Of a stretch of DNA of 54,041 nt, positions 25,912 to 34,614 are shown one piece after another; the stretch's first letter is position 1; every line of letters starts with the position of its first letter. The stretch covers positions 1-54,041 of the forward strand of contig PAVV01000002.1 of NCBI GenBank assembly GCA_002713185.1, read 5' to 3'. The translations under genes and the position numbers were made by a program. This DNA is from Methanobacteriota archaeon. GTDB lineage: Archaea; Thermoplasmatota; Poseidoniia; Poseidoniales; Thalassarchaeaceae. The notes under the pieces are model-generated. The model made no database searches. It saw only the letters and a list, made by a program, of their open reading frames with translations, and was not told the DNA's origin.

Positions 25912-27468
25912 GTGCCCCGTAATGAGTTAGGCCCAAATGTGCCAGTCTCAGACCGTATACTCCTACATCTGTGGGAGCAAGACCATCAGGCAGATCATTA
26001 CATAGTCTCTGGAGAAGTTACCCGATCCGGTATAGCCGAATCTTGCGCAATGCACCCTCCAAACGTATCCAGAGCAATGAGGAAGCTATCATCAGATGGA
26101 TTGATTTCGCAGCATACTAGGACCGTAAGAGGAGACAATCGTAGACAGAAAACTTGGCAGTTAACCGATGAAGGCAGAGATGCTGCACTGGAGAGAATTT
26201 CAGATCTCCGATCTATACAAGTTTTGATTAGATCCAAGGAAGGAGAAATCCTCGAGATCAGAGCAGACGAGGCTGCAGATAAACTCAGAGCAGGCCTCAG
26301 TCTTCTGCAAATACTAATGCACGCTCAACATGAAGGAGCACTAAGCTTTGGCGATATCCGCTTCGGGGCACTTGTTAGCAAGGAAGAGCAAAGTCCCCCC
26401 CCGGGTTCCCTTTCTATCCTTTCAGGAGCTCACTCAACATACCACAATAGACCGCCAAAAACTAGAACTGTTCACGGAAGAAAGAAAGAGAAGGACATCA
26501 TCAACAATTGGTATGAATCCAAAACTCCACTCTTTTCTCTTTCTGGAATAGCCGGTTGTGGAAAGACAACTCTGGTTTCTGATTGTGTTGAAGATCTTCT
26601 AAAATCTGACATCAGTCTCAAGGCGATGTATTACCCATGTCAGCCTTGGGACTCCCCATTAGGAATTGCAACGAGTCTTCTACATAGGATTGGAATTCCC
26701 GAGGAATCGGGAGATCCTTACAACATACTCGCAACTTTGCCATACAAACCAGCCGCTCAATTGGATATCGACTCCTTTAGGAGAAGACTATGCGCACATT
26801 TACTCGACGAAAAGTCAATCTTGGAATCTTCTGATTTTGGCGATGAGAGTTCTAAATTATTGGTAATTCTTGATGATGTTCACAATATAGGGAGCTCAGG
26901 AGATCACTTGTTTGGCGCACTTCTACAGGTCTCAGAGGCAACCCAATTAAGGCTAATTCTGATTTCCAGGGCCAATCTAGCATTCTACGATAGAAGAGAT
27001 GTGCATACAAAAAAAAGAGTTCAGGAATTAGTTCTATCTGGATTGACTGTTGAAGAGATAAAAAAATGGTTAGAGGGGATGGAAATTTCTGAACACACTC
27101 CAGCAGAGGAAATCCACAGAGCTACGGGAGGGCACCCTCTTGCAATGGAGCTGATGGAAATATACGGTCAAACGCTTCACGAAGACTGGCTGCGCTTCCT
27201 AGATCAAGAGATCCTTCACGTCCTACCGGAAGACCATAGAGAGATTCTTTCTATTCTTGCTGTTTCAGATAGGCCCGTACCTTGGGAGGATTTAGCGAGA
27301 GCATCAGGTGTAGACGGGCCTCCACCAGATCTTCTGATCGAGAGGGGCCTAATGCTGGAGATAGAAGATGGAATGTGGTTACATGAGGCACTCAGATCTA
27401 GACTTCTGAGAGAGGTGGGCAATCCAAAAAAAGAAAGATTGAACAAGTTAAGAAAATCAGAACACTAA
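25912..27468 (+). CDS. STAND-type ATPase with N-terminal winged-helix domain
   Basis: A 518-residue probable signal-responsive regulator. Residues about 12-100 form a MarR-like winged helix (SGIAESCAMHPPNVSRAMRKL is the recognition region, then a wing with RRQKTWQLT). Residues about 185-430 are a STAND/AAA+ ATPase: Walker A SGIAGCGKTT (211-220), Walker B LLVILDDVH (317-324), sensor ILISR (Arg353) and the GGHPLAMELM motif (406-415). The C-terminal part looks like a second winged helix. No repeat-type sensor domain follows, so it is short for a STAND protein. Start is GTG at 25912 or GTG at 25939; no ATG fits. The last bases overlap the convergent thioredoxin gene by 4. Confidence 0.8.
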   Translation: MPRNELGPNVPVSDRILLHLWEQDHQADHYIVSGEVTRSGIAESCAMHPPNVSRAMRKLSSDGLISQHTRTVRGDNRRQKTWQLTDEGRDAALERISDLRSIQVLIRSKEGEILEIRADEAADKLRAGLSLLQILMHAQHEGALSFGDIRFGALVSKEEQSPPPGSLSILSGAHSTYHNRPPKTRTVHGRKKEKDIINNWYESKTPLFSLSGIAGCGKTTLVSDCVEDLLKSDISLKAMYYPCQPWDSPLGIATSLLHRIGIPEESGDPYNILATLPYKPAAQLDIDSFRRRLCAHLLDEKSILESSDFGDESSKLLVILDDVHNIGSSGDHLFGALLQVSEATQLRLILISRANLAFYDRRDVHTKKRVQELVLSGLTVEEIKKWLEGMEISEHTPAEEIHRATGGHPLAMELMEIYGQTLHEDWLRFLDQEILHVLPEDHREILSILAVSDRPVPWEDLARASGVDGPPPDLLIERGLMLEIEDGMWLHEALRSRLLREVGNPKKERLNKLRKSEH

Positions 27469-27794
27469 CTCATGTGCCTATCTAACCAGGAATCCATAGA
27501 CTGTTTAGGCACAGCTCCAGTCATTCTATCTACAACCTCACCATCTCTGAAGAGAATCAATGCCGGAATCCCACGAATACCGAATTTCCCCGAGGTAAGT
27601 GGATTGACATCAGTGTTCACCTTTGCAATAGTGATCTCCCTTTCTTCGGCTACTTGCGCGAGAACAGGAGCAACCACCCTGCAGGGACCACACCATGGCG
27701 CCCAGAAATCTGCCAATACCCATTCGCTACTCTTTGTCGCCAGATCGAAATCTGAATCTCCTACGTCTACAACCTTCCCCATCAACTCACTCAT
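27465..27794 (-). CDS. trxA: Thioredoxin
   Basis: Small cytosolic disulfide reductase of about 109 residues. The active site is FWAPWCGPCRVVAP, followed by the cis-proline loop GIPALILFRDGE and the usual ending helix. The ATG at 27794 gives MSELMGKVVDVGDSDF; an ATG at 27803 adds three residues. It is convergent with the STAND gene and divergent from rpe. No thioredoxin reductase is in the window. Confidence 0.95.
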   Translation of the reverse strand: MSELMGKVVDVGDSDFDLATKSSEWVLADFWAPWCGPCRVVAPVLAQVAEEREITIAKVNTDVNPLTSGKFGIRGIPALILFRDGEVVDRMTGAVPKQSMDSWLDRHMS

Positions 27795-27897
27795 GTCTTG
27801 CATGCCCCTCTAACCTATCAACTATTGTGTATTCCACTGCAATTCTGTATAGGAGGAATTGAGAACCTAAACCCCTACCGTTACAACGAGGGAGCTC

Positions 27898-28572
27898 ATG
27901 GAGATAACGCCAAGCATACTTACTGCAGACTTCTGCAGACTAGGAGAAACACTAGAAAAAGCGATCGATGCTGGTATTAAATGGCTGCATATGGATGTAA
28001 TGGATGGTAACTGGGTTGTCAATCGCACCATCACCTTTGGACCAGCTTTGATTCGATCTGTTAGAGAAAAAGTGGGTAATGACATTATCATAGACTGCCA
28101 TCTTATGATTACAAACGCAGAAGAAACCTGGAAACAATATGTAGACGCTGGAGTTAATATGATCATCGCGCATATCGAAGCCGTCCAAGACTTTCCAAAT
28201 CTGATTAACAATATCAGAAACTCAGGTACTAAGGTAGGCTGTGTGCTTAACCCTGATACTCCAGCAGAGCCAGTCTTAGATTTGCTAACTGAACTTGATT
28301 TAGTACTCGTCATGTCGGTTGTACCAGGCAAGGGCGGCCAGTCATTCATGCCAGAAGTAGAGGGAAAGGTTAGATTATTTAGATCCGAAATAAATAAGCA
28401 AATCGAGGCTGGAGGAAGAGAAACAAAGCTAATGATAGATGGAGGCGTCAAGAATCATAATGCTAAATTGGTTGCTGATTGGGGGGTGGACATTGCAGTA
28501 GTAGGTTCAGGCCTCATCAACAGTCAAGCGTCAATTAGAGAAAATTTGGAATCAATTACTAACTCTCTCTAA
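27898..28572 (+). CDS. rpe: Ribulose-phosphate 3-epimerase
   Basis: TIM-barrel enzyme interconverting ribulose 5-phosphate and xylulose 5-phosphate. 224 residues. The motifs are ITPSILTADFCRLGE, HMDVMDGNWVVNRTITFGP, DCHLMI, VLVMSVVPGKGGQSF and LMIDGGVKNHNA, containing the metal-binding His and Asp residues of the family. A GGGAG ribosome-binding site lies just before the ATG. It is followed by bolA after 35 bases. Confidence 0.95.
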   Translation: MEITPSILTADFCRLGETLEKAIDAGIKWLHMDVMDGNWVVNRTITFGPALIRSVREKVGNDIIIDCHLMITNAEETWKQYVDAGVNMIIAHIEAVQDFPNLINNIRNSGTKVGCVLNPDTPAEPVLDLLTELDLVLVMSVVPGKGGQSFMPEVEGKVRLFRSEINKQIEAGGRETKLMIDGGVKNHNAKLVADWGVDIAVVGSGLINSQASIRENLESITNSL

Positions 28573-28607
28573 CTGTAGTTTATATCTGTCAGATTACTCC
28601 AGCATAT

Positions 28608-28931
28608 ATGGTTACGACGGATTGGATGAAGCAGGAGGTTCTCAAGGTAGTTCCTGATGCATCAGTCGAGGTTTCTGATTTGCACGGTACTGGAGACCAT
28701 TTTCATGTCAGAATAATTTCCCAGAGTTACGACGGGGTATTGCCACTTCAAAGACAGAAACCAATCCTCAATCACTTCAAGAGGTACATAGCGGAAAATA
28801 CGGTACATGCCTTAGACTTGAAGTGCATGACTCCAAAGCAGGCTGAAGATTTTACAAATACTGCCTTTGACCCACACGGTCAAGAGCAGGAGTTCTATGG
28901 AGTACATATTCGCAGACCTGTGAGGGATTAA
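28608..28931 (+). CDS. BolA-family protein
   Basis: A 107-residue BolA/IbaG-like protein that in known systems binds CGFS monothiol glutaredoxins and takes part in Fe-S cluster trafficking. It shows the family fold marks VSDLHGTGDHFHVRIISQSYDG with the histidine that co-ligates the shared cluster, and KPILNHFKRYI before the C-terminal LDLKCMTPKQ. A CGFS glutaredoxin gene begins 4 bases downstream, so the two are almost surely coexpressed. Confidence 0.9.
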   Translation: MVTTDWMKQEVLKVVPDASVEVSDLHGTGDHFHVRIISQSYDGVLPLQRQKPILNHFKRYIAENTVHALDLKCMTPKQAEDFTNTAFDPHGQEQEFYGVHIRRPVRD

Positions 28932-28935
28932 GAAA

Positions 28936-29277
28936 ATGAGTTTTGAATGGACACCAGAAGAGCTTCAGCAAGTAGTACAAGAGAACGAGATTGTTATTTT
29001 CATGAAGGGGACCCCAGATCAACCCCAATGTGGATTCTCAGCTAGAGGTGCTCAGGTGATCAGTATGGTAGCTAATGAACTTGGTATGGAAACATTCGCA
29101 AGTGTAAACGTCCTTTCTGACCCAAGAGCTAGACCAGCATTGAAGGAATGGTCCGACTTCCCCACTATTCCGCAAATCTTTGTCAAAGGAGAATTAATCG
29201 GAGGTTCCGATATTGCTCTGGAGATGTATGAATCCGGTGATCTTAAGCGGATCCTTTCGGAAAATAGTAGCGAGTGA
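28936..29277 (+). CDS. CGFS monothiol glutaredoxin (Grx4/GrxD type)
   Basis: A 113-residue monothiol glutaredoxin that carries a 2Fe-2S cluster between two protomers or with BolA. The active site PQCGFSARGAQV has the single cysteine of the class, preceded by IVIFMKGTPDQ and followed by FPTIPQIFVKGELIGGSDI. In bacteria and eukaryotes this class uses glutathione as a cluster ligand; whether this archaeon makes glutathione or uses another thiol is not known. It is coupled to bolA upstream. Confidence 0.95.
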   Translation: MSFEWTPEELQQVVQENEIVIFMKGTPDQPQCGFSARGAQVISMVANELGMETFASVNVLSDPRARPALKEWSDFPTIPQIFVKGELIGGSDIALEMYESGDLKRILSENSSE

Positions 29278-29286
29278 GGGTTCCTG

Positions 29287-30198
29287 ATGTCGGCTACAGC
29301 CGACGACCGCCGATCCATGGTCATTGCTCTGGTCGGAGCGACATTGTTGTCATTTGCTCCTCTGTTGTACATTCAGTCGGATACTAGTCCTCTAACCGGA
29401 GCCTTCTTTAGGATGATATATGCAATACCAATGTTAGTATTTCTAGTTCTTATTCTAAAACAAAATGACCCTAGAGATAAACAGTTTAGATTCCTCGCAT
29501 TTACCTCGGGGATTCTATTAGCAATAGATTTCGTAGGATATCATAGCGCTATAGATTATATCGGAAGTGGAATAGCTACACTGATTGGTAACTCGCAAGT
29601 TATCATTGTGACTATTTGTAGTTGGTTTCTATTTGGAGAGCGCCCGAATAGATTGATTCTCCTTTCTCTCCCAGTAGTAATTCTTGGTCTATTACTCATC
29701 TCTGGTGTCTGGGATGACGACCCATACGGTTCTGATCCGGTCAAGGGTGTAATAGGTGGAATAGTTGCAGCAATATTCTACTCCTCCTTCCTGATATTAT
29801 TCAGATTCTCAAATACAATACAAGCCCCCTCAGTCAATCTTCAGATGGACGCTACGTTCGGAGCTGCCTTCGGCTTGCTGATAGTTGGCATAATGCCCTT
29901 GTCGAGTCTTGGAATAGAACAAATAGACTTCTCTATATCGTGGCCAGGACACGTATGGCTGGTACTGTTATCATTATCATGCCAAGTTATTGGCTGGATA
30001 GCCATAGCATTCGCACTTCCTCGTCTCCCTGCAGCCCATACATCGTTTGCTTTGCTTCTTCAACCAGCTCTCACTATTCTATGGGGTGTCATTATTTTAT
30101 CAGAGAATCCATCCACTCAACAGGTCGCAGGAATGATTCTGATTTTTTCCGCAATCATAGCTGTAACTCTATTTGGTAGAACCGATCGATCCGGTTAA
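29287..30198 (+). CDS. EamA-family (DMT superfamily) transporter
   Basis: A 303-residue inner-membrane protein with ten predicted hydrophobic helices in two EamA repeats. The first repeat starts VIALVGATLLSFAPLLYI and ends with GSGIATLIGNSQVIIVTICSWFLFGERPN; the second ends HTSFALLLQPALTILWGVIILSENPS, each with the family's proline/glutamate before the last helix. These proteins export or import small metabolites; the substrate cannot be told. It starts 9 bases after the glutaredoxin gene. Confidence 0.88.
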   Translation: MSATADDRRSMVIALVGATLLSFAPLLYIQSDTSPLTGAFFRMIYAIPMLVFLVLILKQNDPRDKQFRFLAFTSGILLAIDFVGYHSAIDYIGSGIATLIGNSQVIIVTICSWFLFGERPNRLILLSLPVVILGLLLISGVWDDDPYGSDPVKGVIGGIVAAIFYSSFLILFRFSNTIQAPSVNLQMDATFGAAFGLLIVGIMPLSSLGIEQIDFSISWPGHVWLVLLSLSCQVIGWIAIAFALPRLPAAHTSFALLLQPALTILWGVIILSENPSTQQVAGMILIFSAIIAVTLFGRTDRSG

Positions 30199-30375
30199 AA
30201 AAACAACCATCTTAGCCAGCAGCCTAACGGCAAATCCTTCTCAAAGGTGTACAGGAGAGAGATAATTGCGAGGGGATGGGATGCACTCTGCGAGAACCTT
30301 CGTCCTGTACGGTCACACCAGAGGGGCGGCAATAGTTAATCATTGTGAGGGAAATAATTGAACTTCCTGAGTGAA
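30199..30375. other. Intergenic region with long-range inverted repeat
   Basis: No protein gene fits in this 177-base spacer. It holds gtacagga at 30249-30256 and its inverted copy tcctgtac at 30303-30310; outer bases 30246-30250 (ggtgt) can also pair with 30315-30319 (acacc). A run of A residues at its left edge (30198-30204) would be a T-run on the minus strand. A small minus-strand RNA or a shared 3' end is possible. I could not fold it into a tRNA. Confidence 0.3.
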
Positions 30376-31389
30376 TTATTCAACAGTTAGAACCTCTGGA
30401 CCTCCTTCTGAGATGTAAGCAGTATGCTCAAACTGTCCCACTAGGCCATTATCTACATCTTTTAGAGCACTGTAAACCTCTAAGAATCTTATCGATGTGA
30501 GTTTCTTAATCATCGCTTTCCACTTCCTTCTCAACGACTCCTCGCTTTCCTCTGGGAATGGCTTCCCCAATAATGGGTAAGCCCACCTCTCTGCAAATGG
30601 TAGTGTGCTATATCTCTCTTCGATATACCTAGCCATAGTAGCACCTAGAGGTTTCAGTTTGCCTTTGGATAGGGCTTTTCTAATTTGCACATTTCCTGTA
30701 ACTCTGAGAATATTTGAAGACCCGAGGGGCGGAATATTCTCAATCATCCCACTTTTTCCAGTAGTATTGAATGGCTCGACAGCATAAACTCCACCAACCT
30801 CGACTTCTCCCTTGTAATTGGGATTATTTGGGCCGCAAGAGTACATTGGAATAGATACTCCAGAATGTAGATTCCATCTTTCCATCTTATGCCCACTAAG
30901 ATTCCTAATTGGAACAAAACCAGCATCTATTGATACTTGCTCTGCAGCTTCTCCAACAACATGCCAAGGGGTTCCTGGATGCATTTTTTCTATTGCAGCA
31001 TCTCTAGCCTCCTTAGCTGCTCTTATTTGGTCCGTGTGATCCCCACCATTGCCTACCTCGATGGTCATTGCATTGTCTCCAAGGGCTCCTTTGATGTGAA
31101 CTCCAACATCCAGTTTGACCAAATCTCCTTTCTGAAATACCATTTCGCCTTCGAACCCTTCTGGAGGAATCAGTTCTGTGTTCGACGTGTAGTGCGCTGC
31201 AATCTCATTAACTGAAATTGTGACGGGAAAAGCAGCTTGACCACCATGTCTTCTAATGAATCTCTCCGCAGATTCGATCACATCTGACCAGGGTTTTCCG
31301 ACTACAATCTCTCCTTTTATTCCCTCAAGAGTCCTTCTAGCGACATGACCTGCATCCCGCCATTGCTTCAAGTCATCTTCTTCCACCAT
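30376..31389 (-). CDS. map: Methionine aminopeptidase, type II
   Basis: Removes the initiator methionine from new proteins. 337 residues, slightly longer than typical archaeal enzymes. Metal ligands are visible: Asp in VKLDVGVHI, Asp in ALGDNAMT, His in LSGHKMERW, Glu in YAVEPFNT and the last Glu in GQFEHTAYIS. The substrate-binding His is in AAHYTSN. The type II insertion follows the NIPPLGSSNILR region. Its start overlaps the upstream sua5 stop by 22 bases. Confidence 0.96.
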   Translation of the reverse strand: MVEEDDLKQWRDAGHVARRTLEGIKGEIVVGKPWSDVIESAERFIRRHGGQAAFPVTISVNEIAAHYTSNTELIPPEGFEGEMVFQKGDLVKLDVGVHIKGALGDNAMTIEVGNGGDHTDQIRAAKEARDAAIEKMHPGTPWHVVGEAAEQVSIDAGFVPIRNLSGHKMERWNLHSGVSIPMYSCGPNNPNYKGEVEVGGVYAVEPFNTTGKSGMIENIPPLGSSNILRVTGNVQIRKALSKGKLKPLGATMARYIEERYSTLPFAERWAYPLLGKPFPEESEESLRRKWKAMIKKLTSIRFLEVYSALKDVDNGLVGQFEHTAYISEGGPEVLTVE

Positions 31390-31970
31390 GCTAGAACTTC
31401 CTCTGAACTAATCTTACCTTCTCTGACTACCTCTATCCGCAATGACTCAGGTGATTCGCAGACCGTATGCCATGCTATCAAAGTACTGGGTGCTCCACCT
31501 TCGCAAACTCCTTCAATACCTAACACAGGTATTTCTGGAGAAGACAATTGATTCGCGGCCATGATACAACTTTGCAGAGGCTCTTCCCCGGAGAAATTTG
31601 CACTGGTGGCAGTAAGTGGACCGGTATTTTCTATTAGTTTCCTGGCTGTAGAATCGGACACGACTCTTATTGCGACCTTATCTCCGCCGAGGCGAGCATC
31701 CATCTTTCGATGAGGCCTCAGTAGGATGGTCAGAGATCCTTCTGGAAAAGAACCCAGAATCAAATCTACATCTTCTGGAACCTCTACAATTTCACTAGCT
31801 TGACTCAAATTAGAAACTCCCAGACTCACGGGATTATTACTCGATCTTCCTTTGATCTTGAATAATAGATCTAGTGCATCGAACGTAGGAATACATCCTA
31901 AGGCCGGAAGGGTTGATGTTGGGTAAACTATGCAACCTCCCGAAAGAACAAAATCAACCGCTCTTTCCAT
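31368..31970 (-). CDS. Sua5/YrdC-family threonylcarbamoyl-AMP synthase
   Basis: Makes threonylcarbamoyl-AMP for the t6A37 modification of ANN-decoding tRNAs. 200 residues, the YrdC domain only, without the Sua5 C-terminal domain. The motifs are GGCIVYPTSTLPALGC, KIKGRSSNNPVSL (the nucleotide-binding KxR site), VAIRVVSDSTARKL and GPLTATSANFSGEE. It sits between the RDD-protein gene and map in a minus-strand run. The stop overlaps map by 22 bases, implying translational coupling. Confidence 0.92.
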   Translation of the reverse strand: MERAVDFVLSGGCIVYPTSTLPALGCIPTFDALDLLFKIKGRSSNNPVSLGVSNLSQASEIVEVPEDVDLILGSFPEGSLTILLRPHRKMDARLGGDKVAIRVVSDSTARKLIENTGPLTATSANFSGEEPLQSCIMAANQLSSPEIPVLGIEGVCEGGAPSTLIAWHTVCESPESLRIEVVREGKISSEEVLAWWKKMT

Positions 31971-31978
31971 ATTCCTAC

Positions 31979-32551
31979 CTACCGGACATGCCTCCTACTA
32001 GCTGGAGGAAGAGAATCTGCGTGAGCTACTATTGTACCATTTCTTAAATCAAGATTTGATTGATGCGTATGTCTTTGAGAAATTCTCGCAATCTCATAAA
32101 GTGCGATATACCAACCAATTATTGGTATGAGGTAAAGCAACTTTCCAACCGACCTACTATCCCATATTTTACTCGTGACCTCTGAACCATCTTCCCCAAC
32201 AATTGCTATTCCAAACATCTTCTGGCCAAGAGATCTGGAAAATGCCAATCCAGTTACTCTCCAGTAAAACCAGAGACTAGTGAGAAAGACTAATGCATAA
32301 GCTGCAGCATAATGGAAATCCTTTGAAATCCAAAGTGAGAGGTTCAAGAAGTTCTGCACCATTCCATTTGTAGCCAGAGAAAGCATCGAGTAAACAATAA
32401 TGACATCTACCACGAAAGCTACCACTCTCCTTGTCCAAGAAGACAATATCGCTCCATCCGGAACAGACCAATGATCTTCACTCTGAGAAACAATTGCCTT
32501 AGCAAGAGTCCCCCCTCCATGGATGGAAATCGGAGAATCATGCCCTTCCAT
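31979..32551 (-). CDS. RDD-family membrane protein
   Basis: A 190-residue protein with about three membrane segments in the RDD arrangement: LSSWTRRVVAFVVDVIIVYSM carries the Arg-Asp pair, then a helix ending WFYWRVTG, and the conserved FSRSLGQKMFGIAIV. A third helix is at KLLYLIPIIGWYIALYEIA. The function of most RDD proteins is unknown; some act in ion or solute transport. It follows the helicase gene after 9 bases. Confidence 0.82.
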   Translation of the reverse strand: MEGHDSPISIHGGGTLAKAIVSQSEDHWSVPDGAILSSWTRRVVAFVVDVIIVYSMLSLATNGMVQNFLNLSLWISKDFHYAAAYALVFLTSLWFYWRVTGLAFSRSLGQKMFGIAIVGEDGSEVTSKIWDSRSVGKLLYLIPIIGWYIALYEIARISQRHTHQSNLDLRNGTIVAHADSLPPASRRHVR

Positions 32552-32560
32552 TGTACGACC

Positions 32561-34489
32561 TCATGCTGTACCGAGAAGATGCCATGCCTCAAGCTTCCTA
32601 CTCCGAATATGTTCTATCCATGATCTCCAGTTCTCATCGCTCCTCAAAGTTTCAGGATCACCTACAACCACAAGGCCTCTTCTTGACCTTGTCAACGCTA
32701 CATTTAACCGTCTAGGATCAGACAAAAATCCCACATTCCCATCCTTGTTGGATCTAACACAAGAGAAGATAATTACATCTTTCTCTCTTCCCTGATAACC
32801 ATCAACAGTTCTAACCTCAACACTCTGTAGAGATTCTGGAATCATGTCTCTTATGGCTCTGACCTGTCCTGCATATGGAGTAACAATTCCAATATCAGAA
32901 AGATCAATTTCCCCACCCTCAACTAATCCAATTAGAATCTTCACCGCCCAAGATGCTTCTGCCGGATTTTCCTTTGATGCCCCATCAGGAGACAGTAACT
33001 CATCTCCGTCTACTGGAACGAAGGCCATTGGAGATTCCCAATCCGGCCATAGCATACCCATGGGAGCGGGCCTTTGGTCTGGACTCACTCCGTCTTCTAA
33101 CAATCCTTGATAAAAATGGGTATTCGGAAATTCAGAGATTGATGGATGCATTCTGTATTGAGTAGTAAGTAATTTGGGTTCTATTCCCATGTCTATCAAT
33201 CGTTCGAATAGTGATCTGCTAAGCCCCCCATCCTCAGCTCTCCTCGAAATAACAGTAGGTGGAAGCTGCTTATGGTCACCAATCAGCACAATCTGTCTAG
33301 ATCCCCTTACTAACGGGACAAGTGATGCAGGCTCTGTTGCCTGTGTAGCTTCGTCAATAAGTACCCTCGAGAACCTCCTACCATCAAGTAAATCGTGTCC
33401 TGAACCTATACAAGTACAACAAAGAACTTGACATCTATCTAGGATATCATCCCTGATCTCTCTCTCTATTCTCCGTACCTCCTTCCATCCCCTGCTCAGA
33501 TCTCTATGAGCTAGGCCCTTTTCTTTGCCACCCCTCATCCCTTTTATCCTCCTGGACAATTTCTCATTTCTTTCAATTTCTTCCACTAACTCCCTGTTTA
33601 ACTCATGTATTTCCATTTGAGCATCCATTGTGGCCTCCCTCAAATTTTCACGAACCTTGACAGGTTGACCTAATCTAACAGCCCTGACTCCAAGCTCTAG
33701 CAATCCCTCTAGCAAGTTATCAACCGCTACGTTGGAGTCGGCTACTGCTAAAATTGTACCATAGTCTTGCTTGGCCCATGCCTCTAAAACTCTGACTGCA
33801 GTATATGTCTTGCCAGTACCCGGTGGACCTTGAATCAAAGTCAGTCTACTATGGATTGCATGCTCGGAAGCCTCAATCTGAGCTCTGTTCATACCACTTC
33901 TCAGAGCAGCCTTTTGAGCCCTAACTCCCCCCATTTCAGGGACTAGTGACGCAGTTCCAGAAGGATCATGCACCATTCCCAACAATAAGTCCCTAAGTGG
34001 AACTCCACCATCTTCCTCAAAAATCATATTCAGGGCATCCCTCATCCTATCAAATGCGACTCTATTTGCACCTCGATCCATTCTCCAAGTTCCGCCTCTA
34101 AGTCCCGAGGGAGCCTCAGGAAGAACTACTCTAATTACTCCTCGAGACCTGTCGCTAACAATCGCCTCTATTGGCTTCTCTTTCAGAGGATTTGATCTAC
34201 TTAGCATTACTATATCTCCCTGCCTAAATCTATGACTTCCAAAGCTCCCTCCAGATTTTGGTCTAAGCTTGATTATTCTTTGACCAAATAACCATCCATC
34301 GGTCTTTGCAACCAGTCCAAATAGAGCAATACCATTAGCTTCTAGCTTTTTTTCTGGCCAATCTTTCAACCTCTTCTCAGTCATGGCTAACTCATCTTCA
34401 AGCTCCAATCTAATTAGTCTCAGGTATGCCTCGTGATGATCCTGGCTTCTCTTGAATCGACTGGATACCGTTATCTGCGGCTTGGCCAC
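32561..34489 (-). CDS. Superfamily 1B DNA/RNA helicase, Upf1/IGHMBP2-like
   Basis: A 642-residue helicase. Motif I is LIQGPPGTGKTYTA (218-231), motif II VLIDEATQATEP, motif III IVLIGDHKQLPP, motif IV region LLTTQYRMHP, motif V VRTVDGYQGREKDVIIFS, and motif VI LNVALTRSRRGLVVVGD. The N-terminal 200 residues contain a beta-rich domain (RFRQGDIVMLSR) as in IGHMBP2/Dna2-like helicases. It could act in RNA surveillance or DNA repair; the window does not decide. First gene of the minus-strand run leading to map. Confidence 0.92.
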   Translation of the reverse strand: MAKPQITVSSRFKRSQDHHEAYLRLIRLELEDELAMTEKRLKDWPEKKLEANGIALFGLVAKTDGWLFGQRIIKLRPKSGGSFGSHRFRQGDIVMLSRSNPLKEKPIEAIVSDRSRGVIRVVLPEAPSGLRGGTWRMDRGANRVAFDRMRDALNMIFEEDGGVPLRDLLLGMVHDPSGTASLVPEMGGVRAQKAALRSGMNRAQIEASEHAIHSRLTLIQGPPGTGKTYTAVRVLEAWAKQDYGTILAVADSNVAVDNLLEGLLELGVRAVRLGQPVKVRENLREATMDAQMEIHELNRELVEEIERNEKLSRRIKGMRGGKEKGLAHRDLSRGWKEVRRIEREIRDDILDRCQVLCCTCIGSGHDLLDGRRFSRVLIDEATQATEPASLVPLVRGSRQIVLIGDHKQLPPTVISRRAEDGGLSRSLFERLIDMGIEPKLLTTQYRMHPSISEFPNTHFYQGLLEDGVSPDQRPAPMGMLWPDWESPMAFVPVDGDELLSPDGASKENPAEASWAVKILIGLVEGGEIDLSDIGIVTPYAGQVRAIRDMIPESLQSVEVRTVDGYQGREKDVIIFSCVRSNKDGNVGFLSDPRRLNVALTRSRRGLVVVGDPETLRSDENWRSWIEHIRSRKLEAWHLLGTA

Positions 34490-34614
34490 GACGGGCCGTC
34501 ACACCTAGCCCCTATCACGATTACTTGAGAGACTTCAGGAACAACTCTCTAACTTATTCCAGAGAGGATTAAACGCTCGTCTGTGTCGAAAGGACTGTCT
34601 GGAGGGGGGTGTGG

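Noticed and set aside
30199-30375. tRNA gene in the spacer after the EamA transporter
   Set aside because: No GGTTCRANNCC T-arm with matching acceptor stem could be assembled on either strand.
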